DNA of 64,000 nucleotides, from positions 39,764,354-39,828,353 of the forward strand of contig NC_065536.1 in assembly GCF_932294415.1 (NCBI RefSeq), written 5' to 3'. This document shows, in pieces, positions 55,660-64,000 of this stretch. The notes under the pieces were generated by a model. That model made no database searches. It worked only from the letters and a program-made list of their open reading frames with translations, and was not told the origin of the DNA. Each line of letters starts with the position of its first letter. Position 1 is the first letter of the stretch. The position numbers and the translations under genes are program-made. The DNA comes from Quercus robur (Eukaryota; Streptophyta; Magnoliopsida; Fagales; Fagaceae).

Positions 55660-55990
55660 TTTTGTCTTGGGCGTGCAGGCGTGCAGAGAATATCTGACAT
55701 GAAGTCTGTTTTTGAACTGACCAGCTACTGTATTGTATTATTTTTGGTCTATTGCGTGCCATCAAGTCAGCTACTGTGTTGTATTTTTGGTCTCTTGCGT
55801 GCCATCAAGTCCATGCAGAGAATATCTGACATGAAGTCTGTTTTTGAACCTTACGCTGACCAGCTAATGTGTTGTATTTTTGGTCTCTTTTGGGTGTGCC
55901 ATCAAGTCCATCAAGTCTGTGTTTTTGTGCAAAGCTGACCAGCTACTGTGTTGTATTTTTGGTCTCCTTTGGGCGTGCCATCAAGTATTT
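55660..55990. repeat. Degenerate tandem repeats upstream of the MULE transposase
   Basis: Units contain CTGACCAGCTA(C/A)TGTGTTGTA followed by TTTTTGGTCTC and GTGCCATCAAGTC, and, in two of them, GCAGAGAATATCTGACATGA. Four partial copies are visible. The open frames across them are repeat artefacts. Confidence 0.7.
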
Positions 55991-56498
55991 GTTTTTGAGT
56001 GGGTTATGTCATTTTGAATGTGCAAAGCTTATAAAGAAAAGTCTGACCAGCACTGTTTTGGCGTTGGTCATATCCGTGTTTTATTTTTGGGTGATTGGTC
56101 TGTAATAAAAAACTCTCACACAACCTCTCACACAACTCTCAGAAAATATTTTCACTGCCTCACACAACTCACACCTTCAACAACTTCTCACAAAACCTCT
56201 CTCAACAACTCTCACAAAACATCATACAACTCTCATAAACTCTCATACATCAGCAGCAAAACATTGCTCCTCTCAGTCTCATACAATCTCAGCAGTATAT
56301 TTGCTCATCCTCATGTCAAGTAAGGGTCTCCTCCTCACTATCTAGTTGGTTGTTTAGTGTATATAGCTGCTTTAAAAAGTGTTGCTTGCATTGAATTTGT
56401 CATGCCATTTCTTGATAAAATATTTGTTTGTATTAAATATTTATATTTGTTTCGTAATAAGATATTTGTTTGTATTAAATATGTATATTTGTTTCATA

Positions 56499-56563
56499 AT
56501 ATTAGTTTTTTTTTTTTGAGTAACCGGCCTGGAAGCCCAAGCAGGGCTCCTTATGTATATTAG
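56499..56563 (-). mobile_element. Micro LINE insertion with target duplication
   Basis: A T run plus GAGTAACCGGCCTGGAAGCC (about 56506-56556) lies between ATATTAG at 56499-56505 and ATATTAG at 56557-56563. This is a short 5'-truncated poly(A) retroelement inside the MULE intron. Confidence 0.5.
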
Positions 56564-56569
56564 TTGGTT

Positions 56570-56745
56570 GTTTAAATATGTATATATATTTATATTTATA
56601 CAACTATATGTTTAAATATTTATATATATATTTTTATTTATATTTATATATTTATAGAAATATATTTATATATTTATATATTTATAGAAATATATTTATA
56701 TATTTATACAACTATATATTTATATATTTATACAACTAAATGCAA

Positions 56746-56776
<31 letters not shown>

Positions 56777-57245
56777 TTTATATAAATATATAGATTTATA
56801 TTTATATATTTATATATTTATAGAAATATATTTATATATTTATACAACTATATATTTATATATTTATAGAAATATATTTATATATTTATACAACTATATA
56901 TTTATATATTTATACAACTAAATGCAAATATAAATATAAATATAAATATATATATATATAGTTATATATATATATAGTTATATATATATATAGTTATATA
57001 AATATATAGATTTATATTTATATATTTATATATTTATATTTATATTTATATATTTATATTTATATATTTATATAAATATAAATATATGTACATATTTATA
57101 GAAATATAAATAAATGTATATATTTATACAACTATATATTTATATTTATATATTTATATTTATATATCTATACAACTATATATTTATATTTATATATTTA
57201 TACAACTATATATTTATATATTTATATAAATATATAAATAATAGA
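56570..57245. repeat. AT-rich minisatellite in the MULE intron
   Basis: Built from TATTTATA, ACAACTATATATTTATA and short AT dinucleotide runs, with higher-order copies around ACAACTAAATGCAAATATAA at 56728-56747 and 56917-56936. No coding meaning. Confidence 0.85.
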
Positions 57246-60200
57246 CACATAAGGAAAGAAAAAAGAAACAGGTTCAAAGAATTGTGCAACCTCCAACTTT
57301 TATGAAATTCCAACCATGAGAAAGACATTATTGAATACAGTAAAAGCTATGAAAATAATTGGGTCACCGGTCCAGTTGCACCTAATTAAGCAGCTAGCAT
57401 TTTTCCATTTTCTGGATGACATAAAGCTGATGACATATTAGCAGATTCGAAACAAATTTACTGTCATGACGGATTTTTTATTGTATGATTTTTATGATTC
57501 AGAGTCAAAATTTGAGTTTGTATATCACATCTAGTATATTTCACTGTATATTAATGCCTTGATTTTCAAATTAGATGATATGTCTAATTTGATTGATCAT
57601 GATCATATTCACATTAGTGTTTTTTTTTTTTTTTTCTTTTGTCTGATGAACCCTGCTCTATGTTGTTTCATTAATAGTAGTGTAATAGGGTATGCCATTA
57701 ATTTCCGTAGCACTGGAATGATGATATTTTTATTTATATTTTTGTTAGAGCTGAGTTTAAAATTTGTAATGGGGGTGAGTTTTGTTTTTAGTTTTTTTAT
57801 TTGTTTGAGTACGAAATTATAATGATTGAGTGTGTTTGTATGTGATGTGGGGTGAGTATATGCAATTGTTACACTTTTAGATCCCTTGTAATTTTTGTAC
57901 TTTGAGTAGATAGAAAAGGTTTTGTAATTCGAACATAAATGAAAGAGATAAAATATGTCACTAACATAAATTTCCTTGGCTTGGCTCTCTAATAGGTTCA
58001 CAATCTTTGAAGAATATTGATATAAATGTATACTTCGGTGGACCCCTTCACAATCCTGAAGGGATTGACGGATTCCCATTTAGAGGGGAGGGTATCGAAT
58101 GCTACTACATGATGTTATGTCGTAAGTTGAAGACGTTGAATGATTTGAAGAGGAAAATAATGGACGAATTGAAATTGAATCCTGCTTGGTATGACATCAA
58201 GATTATTTATCGTTACCCACAAGAAGTCCTTCATGAACGGATAAATTATGGGTATATGGCGATCAAAGAAGATAAACATGTAAAGATGATGTTTAATAGG
58301 ATCCAGAAAATGCCCCAAGTAAATGCTGTTGAGTTGTATGTAAGTTTGGAGGCGCCTGCAGATAACACTATTGAGGTGGTGCAAGAAACAACTACGGCTT
58401 TACAATTTACAGCCCTAGATGATGGATGCACTACAATGGGAGGGTATACGATGGGAGGGTATACTGCACAAGGGTATACGATGGGAGGTTATACGCTCCC
58501 ATCTCAAGATCATGTTGCTAATACTAGTGAAACCCTCTATCGTGAAGAGACACATTTAGAGGAGGAAGACGAAGACGAAGATCATGTTGCGAATGATGGT
58601 GAAAATGTTGAGGTTGTGGATGAGTACGAAGAGAGGATTGAGCAAGGCGACTTTGAGAACGATGTGGATGAACATGAAGTCGTTCCCAATTTTGAAGAGG
58701 AAAATATGGAGGACCATGATGAAGGTGATGCAAATGATGATATTGGTGTCCAGTATAATAGAAATACGACCACTGGCTACAGACCTCCTGCTGAGTCATT
58801 CTACTCAAATACGTGGGAAGATATGGTTGATCCTTCACGTCTTCAGATACCATTTGTCTCTACTTGGGAAGATGGGATGCATTTTTCTAAAGGGTTGACT
58901 TTTGCAAATAAAGATGCGGTGAAGCATGCATTGATAATATACGCAGCAAAGGATAATAGAAATTTTATAATCCGGAGGTCGACCAAAACGAAATTGTGCG
59001 CCGCATGTGTTGATGACAACTGCATGTGGTATGTTGGGGCATACATGAAGACTAAATTCAATGGTATGTGGATGGTTACGTCTTATGTGGGTCCACACAC
59101 TTGTATACCCTTTGGCCTAAAAAGAGATGGTAGAATGATGGATTCGCATTTTGTTGCATCAGAAATTGTGGGAAAATTGCAAAAAAATCACACTACACGT
59201 ATTGATGACCTATGGGAGATCATACGTACTAAGTATAATCATGAGCTTTCTTACTATAAAGTATGGGACGCAAAACAAAAGGCAATTGCTAAGATATTTG
59301 GGGATTGGGAGGAGTCTTACCAAAAGTTGCGAAAGTTGTTGTTGGCATACTTGGATGAGGACTCAGGTACCCAGTACAGCTATCACACCATACCTAGGCC
59401 AGACGAAGGTACTGCGGTACTACGCTATGTATATTGGGCATTCGCTCCATGCATTGCTACATTCCAATATTGCAGGCCAGTGATTAGTATTGACGGGACT
59501 CATCTGTATGGTAAATACAAAGGGGTATTGATGATTGCAATGGCAACCGATGCTAACCAAAAGGTTTTGCCTCTCGCCTTCGCTGTTGTGAACAAGGAGT
59601 CAGGGGCTAGTTGGGGGTGGTTTTTAGAGTGTCTCAGGACTTCCATAGAGCATGTCATACCTAACGATGGCATTTGTATTATTTCTGACCGACACAAAGG
59701 TATCAAATGTGCCATTCGAGAGTGGCCTAGACGTGAGGACGGAAGAGAACAGGTATATCACCGATATTGCCTTCGACATGTTGCTAGCAACTTCAACAGA
59801 CACTTTGATAACCCGATTCTAAAGACATTGGCCTTGAAAGCTGGATATGCGAGTAATGAAGCTAAATTTAAGTCCATAATGCAAACCATTAAGGAGGCCG
59901 AGATTAATTTACTGAGGGGTGTAGACCCTACTGATACGCGGATTGAACGTTATATGCCATACACATATCTAGTGAGTGAGGATGTGGAGAAATGGACCCA
60001 GTCACATGATGGTGGAAGACGTTATGGGGCAATGACAACCAATATCTCCGAGTGCTTTAATGGGGTACTTAAAGGTGCCCGCGGTTTGCCCATTGCTGCA
60101 ATGGTTCATTTCACTTGGTGCAAACTTGTTGCATATTTCCACGATCGACATAAACAAATTACTTCTGATCTCTCTTGAGGTAAGGTGTGGAGTGATTATG

Positions 60201-60778
60201 CAATGGAGATCTATAGCAGAAATGAGCAGAAAATTGCAGGACACACTGTGAGGAATTTTAATCATGCAGAGCGTGTATATCAGGTGGTTACCCCGTACAA
60301 TGACCATAGAGGTGGAGGGGGAAACCACAGTCATGAAGTGCGCATATTTGCTAGAACATGTGGTTGCAGAAAGTGGCAAAACTTGAAGATCCCTTGTTCA
60401 CATGCAATTAAAGTTCTTCAAGATCTGCATCTCAATGCGACCAACTATATTGACCCATGTTACAGTTTGAACAACGCCATTCTCACATATTCACATAATT
60501 TTGTGGTACCAAAGTCAGAGTCTGAGTGGAGGGACGTTTCCGGACCACGATGGGTGCCTGACCCACTGCTATTGCGGGGCATAGGTCGTCCTGTGAAGTC
60601 AAGAATAAGGAATGAAACGGATGGGGTACAGCGAGAACGGGGAAGCCGGAGGGAAGATCCAGACTTGAGGGAGACTCAACCGAGGCAACGATGCGGAGTG
60701 TGTCATCAAGAGGGGCATAACCGTAGAAGTTGTCCCAATTCCCGTGGGGCATCGACAAGTGGTACTGCTATAAACTAG

Positions 60779-61477
60779 GCAAGTGCCCTCACTGTTTTTA
60801 TATAATATATTCAGAATTTCATTTTCTTATTGTTCTTTGCATTTGGAAACTAATGACCGTATTTTAATTTTTGGCAGGCAAGCGGAAACTCGATTTTGCT
60901 AAGTCACATTGTACGTGGGACTTGTGGTTATCTTCTGTATGGACAAGTGCTAGGTGACTATGTAGAGTCTGTTGTATCAGTATGGAGAAGTGCTTGGTAA
61001 CTATGTAGAGTATGTTGTATCAGTATGGTTTAGTATGGACAAGTGGTAGACAAATATGGAGACTATGTTGTATTTATTAGTTGTTATTTTGGTTATTGTT
61101 GAATGTTGTTGTAATTGAACTATTTGCTGTCCATTGTACTTGTTACTATAGTTGCGTTGTGCAGCTTTTGCCTATAATGCCAGCAATTATATTACTTTGG
61201 CATTAGGTGCTACTACTTTGGCAAATTCAACCACAGGGCCCTCCTTTGAAGCGATGATAGCTAGTATTGAATGTTTTTTGTCCGTTAATAGGGAACCTAT
61301 AATGGGTATGAATAGTAACTGTTTGAATTCAGTTGTTTGCATATGATGTACGAGCAATTTACCAGTATCATATGCTTGTATCTACTTGTTTACCGCTGCT
61401 TATGTTATGTGTTCTGGCTCTAGTTTACTGCTGCAGGGGAAGGGAAACCAATTATGGTTTACTGCTGTGCCAAAAAC
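60779..61477. other. 3' flank of the MULE transposase
   Basis: Contains short direct repeats around 60955-61075 (ACTATGTAGAGT.TGTTGTATCAGTATGG). Likely 3' UTR and subterminal MULE DNA. No further coding sequence recognised. Confidence 0.4.
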
Positions 61478-61550
61478 AAAAAAAAAAAAAAACCCCAGTG
61501 GAAATCGACTATATGATGGTCGACTTCTACTGGGGGATTTTTTTTTTTTA
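61478..61550. repeat. Long hairpin
   Basis: The arms 61493-61509 (CCCCAGTGGAAATCGAC) and 61519-61535 (GTCGACTTCTACTGGGG) pair with two mismatches around a 9-base loop. The A run to the left and T run to the right extend the stem. It resembles the AAATCGA palindromes at the left of the MULE and may belong to the right terminal region. Confidence 0.65.
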
Positions 61551-61589
61551 ATCCCAAGTTGGGAACTAATTTCAACAGGCAAGTGAATA

Positions 61590-61795
61590 GGATTGAAGTG
61601 GACTAAAATAGACTGAATGAACCTAATAGACCGAATTGGACTGCAGTGAACTGAATGAACCTAAATGGACGGAATGGACCGAATTGGACCAAAATAGACC
61701 AAAAGGACCAAATAGACTGAATTGGACCGAATTAACCAAAGTGGACCTAAGTGAACCAAATTAGACCGAAATGGACCAAATGGGACTTAACATAA
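61590..61795. repeat. Short tandem repeats of the TGGACCGAAT type
   Basis: Around twenty degenerate copies of a 10-11 base unit, such as TGGACCGAA, TAGACCGAA and TGGACCAAA. Such arrays are common as subterminal repeats of plant DNA transposons. No element boundary could be fixed. Confidence 0.75.
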
Positions 61796-62275
61796 AGTCA
61801 TAACCCTTGTAGGTCTTGCATGAAATACATATGCCAGATCAAACGAGCGCTAAAGTTGATGCCAAAGTTGGCACTTAACATAAAGTCATAACCCATGTGT
61901 TTATAGTTTTGATCTTCATGGCGGTCAACATGAGACCTATTATTAAATAATTGATAAAATGCTCACTGCTTGTTCTGAGAAACTAAAACTGGTTTTTCAA
62001 ATGGAGAAACCATCTTGCTTCTACAAAACCATCAGTCACGAATTGCTGAAAATGATACTGTCCCTTTTGAAACACTATTTGAAAGAATCTTAACACAAGC
62101 TGATCGGACAAGTTCACAAAATATAAGCCAAACAATCTATAGAGGAAGTTCATACATCAAAAGGCACCATGCTATTCTCTCATAACTTGACCAATCAAAG
62201 ACTTAAAAATAAAACGTATTATGCAGATCTTATATTAGTTGCTGGGAAGCATAAGCAGGTCTCCTTCCATTAACT
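61796..62275. other. Spacer downstream of the captured gene fragments
   Basis: AACATAAAGTCATAACCC occurs twice (61790 and 61876). The rest could be the 3' UTR carried with the pectinesterase exon, which ends at 62276. Nothing else recognised. Confidence 0.35.
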
Positions 62276-62438
62276 TTACGCAGAATATGGTATCCTCAAG
62301 GCCATTCTTTGGGCAAGCCAAGGTCTTTCTGAATCTGGGTCAATGAAACGAGGCATGAGGAACTGTTCTGCTTCTTCGTCTATCAATTCTCTAGCCCATG
62401 CGACCCTCTTTGATGGGCAACTACCTGGCCCATAGCAC
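62276..62438 (-). pseudogene. Captured last exon of a pectinesterase 31-like gene
   Basis: After an AATGCAG acceptor at 62439 the minus strand reads CYGPGSCPSKRVAWARELID, EEAEQFLMPRFIDPDSERPW and LAQRMALRIPYSA, then TAA (62278-62276). This closely matches the C-terminal end of plant PME31-type pectinesterases (GPGS ... W-x-R-E-L-x-D-E-A ... R-P-W-L ... R-M ... P-Y-S-A). No other pectinesterase exon is present. The catalytic Asp and Gln residues are upstream and absent, so no enzyme can be made. The exon itself is undamaged. Confidence 0.75.
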
Positions 62439-62851
62439 CTGCATTTTTAATTGAAGCATTCCATACTTATTTAGTGTGCTATTAAGAATAAACTTTCATA
62501 AAGACACCAGCATCCATTTCAGAAGAAAAGTCAAAGAAAAGAAAGTACAACCAACTCCACCAAAACAGTAATCCAACATGTTATCAATTCATTTTCATTT
62601 TCATCTCTACTCAGCATCAAAAAAAGGTTATCAAAGAGCATCTGCACTTGTTACAAGCTACCAAATCATAATGGTAAAATTGGCGAAAATTTAATTGCAA
62701 TTTATTAATTATATGGTCAAAAATGCGATGTTCATAATAAAGGCTTATGGTCATTAAGCACAGGAATTAGCAAGCAAAGAATTTGAGAAGCATGGTGATG
62801 TGTTCTGGCAGCAGCCACACCAAATTGACTATGCTGGGATTGGACGCTTAC

Positions 62852-63109
62852 CAAGTTAATTGAGTCATACTTTTCATCAGCATCTGTAAAACAAGAAAGG
62901 TATGTTGTAAGCACTTCACACACTAATGTAGAATGACAACAATTGAATTTAGCGGAAATTCATACAATCAATCTAGTATCAAGTAATTACATACTTTTTT
63001 AAGGTAAAATACAAGAAGCCTGGCCTGCACTGTGCTTTCTTCTGCTTTTGATGCCAGGTACAAGCAGGTTGGAGCCACAAGACGCGGATCATATTCTGTC
63101 ATACTCTTT
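62852..63109 (-). pseudogene. Captured cyclin C exons
   Basis: One exon (63109-62995) after a TTTCAG acceptor reads KSMTEYDPRLVAPTCLYLAS and KAEESTVQARLLVFYLKK, then a GTATGT donor. This is the middle of the first cyclin box of plant C-type cyclins, the partner of CDK8 in Mediator. A second short piece (62883-62852) reads ADEKYDSINL and partly matches the next cyclin C segment (ADEKY). Only about 50 of some 250 residues are present, so it is a fragment. It begins just 26 bases after the topoisomerase fragment ends. Confidence 0.75.
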
Positions 63110-63134
63110 CTGAAAGCACAAAAAGAAGTTAAGC

Positions 63135-63789
63135 TTAGCAAGCAAAAGAGGTGATGCTATTTTTGTTTTTTGTTTTTGTTTTCTTGTTTTCACTTTCATC
63201 AGTCACTTCATCAAATTCAGAATCCTCAGTGGCATCTTCACTTTCAGAGTCACTCAACACATACCTTGTTTTCTAACTTGGTTCACCCTTTGAGGTCTTG
63301 CTCTTGCTGGTGCAACTTCAATAGTTTCTTCAGTACTGGTAGAAGTAGAAGCAGAACCCGAATTTTCTTCATTTTCAGTCACTTCATTTACCTTACCAAC
63401 CCTTCCCAACACAGAACCACTTTTCTTGTTGAATGGAGATGCCCTCATCCTTCTCACTTTCTTCTCCAGTGAAATCCTGGAATTTTCAGCAGGCTTTAAC
63501 ATGTCAGTTAAAAGCTTCTGGGCCAATGTCTGAGGCTGCTGCTTATTCGCTGCACCTCTCTTCTTTGCCGCTGCAGGGGCCTTAACTGCCTTAGCATTTG
63601 CAGCCAGTTTTCCCCCGCCCTTTTTCCTCGCTTCTGGAGTAGCTACAACTTCTATCTCGCTATCTTCATCATCATCATCATCAGATATCTCCGAAACAGT
63701 TGCCAAGGGCTTCTTCTTCTGTGCAGCAGCAGCCCTTTTGTGAGGTTCTTTCTTCTTGGCTGGTACTTTGGCCACTTCAGTCTCCATGG
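63135..63789 (-). pseudogene. Captured C-terminal domain of DNA topoisomerase II
   Basis: After a CTGACAG acceptor the minus strand reads METEVAKVPAKKKEPHKRAA, then PLATVSEISDDDDDEDSEIE. Next come LAQKLLTDMLKPAENSRISL, EKKVRRMRASPFNKKSGSVL and, after RKQ near 63259, a frame change into YVLSDSESEDATEDSEFDEV, ending at TAA 63137-63135. This basic/acidic, Ser-rich tail fits the C-terminal regulatory region of plant topoisomerase II. The ATPase, DNA gate and active-site Tyr parts are absent. The frame change at 63255-63260 would truncate the tail in a normal reading. Assignment is by family memory of the KKVRRMRASPFNKKSGSVLG block. Confidence 0.7.
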
Positions 63790-64000
63790 CTGTCAGGCAT
63801 AAAAACAAAGAGAAATTTACTGTGGGAATACTTACATTTCAAAGAACAGTCCAACACATTCCCAATGATCACGGTAAAAGATCATGGAAAAATTCACAAG
63901 AAACTAATTATTAGTGATGCTGAATCTCAAGTGGGAATTTTAGTTGGTGCTTGTAACATGGAAAATTTTTATCTATGTACATTACAGTATTTTGTTCTCT
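63790..64000. other. Sequence upstream of the topoisomerase fragment
   Basis: Probable intron DNA carried with the topoisomerase exon, since an acceptor sits at 63790-63792. It continues past the window. No preceding exon is seen. Confidence 0.35.

Larger units (their letters stand above)
56313..60778 (+). pseudogene. MuDR/MULE transposase with one in-frame stop
   Basis: Proposed exon 1 is 56313-56319 (ATGTCAA|GTAAGG), after a CTCACACAAC-rich leader. Exon 2 starts at 57996 and joins in phase (MSSSQSLKNIDINVYFGG). Then come a PB1-like N-terminus, a Gly-Tyr repeat (TMGGYTMGGY) and an acidic stretch. The MuDR DNA-binding region (GLTFANKDAVKHALIIYAAK ... CVDDNCMW) follows. The DDE transposase core has ISIDGTHLYGKYKGVLMIAM, IISDRHKGIK and HRYCLRHVASNF. 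A SWIM finger (CGCRKWQNLKIPCSHA) and a CCHC knuckle (CGVCHQEGHNRRSC) end at TAG/TAA near 60778. The single TGA at 60176-60178 falls between the DDE and SWIM parts in one continuous frame. Otherwise it is nearly intact, at about 920 codons. Confidence 0.85.

Noticed and set aside
57114..57305. Ile/Tyr/Phe-rich frame
   Set aside because: Translation of the TATTTATA minisatellite.
61386..61586. Short frames with Lys runs or Phe runs
   Set aside because: They come from the A and T runs of the hairpin at 61478-61550.
1..64000. tRNA or rRNA genes
   Set aside because: I looked for cloverleaf-like and conserved box sequences and saw none convincing; only retroelement primer-site sequences resemble tRNA ends.

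Overview
The window is nuclear DNA of a flowering plant, most likely a woody eudicot. Three things point there: spliced genes with GT-AG introns, an AT-rich background, and plant-specific families (Ty3/gypsy and Ty1/copia elements, plant L1 LINEs, MULEs, a plant mobile domain gene, and FAR1, PME31-type and DUF4283 fragments). The species is not determinable from sequence alone; a Fagaceae-like tree is only a guess.

Layout. (1) 1-941: N-terminal part of a FAR1/FHY3-related gene on the minus strand, cut by a solo LTR (122-707). (2) 2130-25290: a three-level nest. A degenerate LINE ORF1 (DUF4283 plus CCHC knuckle) is split by a 22.5-kb Ty3/gypsy element (2258-24797, target duplication ATAGG). 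That element is in turn split by a 13.8-kb Ty3/gypsy element (3575-17414, target duplication GACAA). Both are coded on the minus strand, and both carry an extra gene on the plus strand between integrase and 3' LTR. In the inner element this is a six-exon plant mobile domain (PMD) gene. (3) 25423-27854: a 242-bp tandem array, a probable solo LTR and a MITE.

(4) 28363-48459: the only apparently intact host gene, a 13-exon membrane metallophosphoesterase of the CDC1/MPPE1(PGAP5) type (533 codons). It spans 20 kb because a 6-kb L1 LINE sits in intron 5 and a 4.9-kb Copia element in intron 7. Reading phase is preserved at every junction I placed.

(5) 48951-55219: a 5'-truncated LINE, a Helitron-like 3' terminus, AT-rich DNA with exon-like fragments, and a 949-bp non-autonomous MULE (152-bp TIRs, 9-bp target duplication) with a strikingly GC-rich core. 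(6) 55235-61550: an autonomous-type MULE whose transposase has one in-frame TGA, preceded by palindromes related to those in the 949-bp element. (7) 62276-63789: pieces of three unrelated host genes (topoisomerase II C-terminus, cyclin C, pectinesterase 31) lie head-to-tail on the minus strand. This looks like a transduplication chimera and is the most unusual object here.

Most coding in the window belongs to mobile elements and is decayed. The metallophosphoesterase is the one locus I would expect to make a normal host protein.
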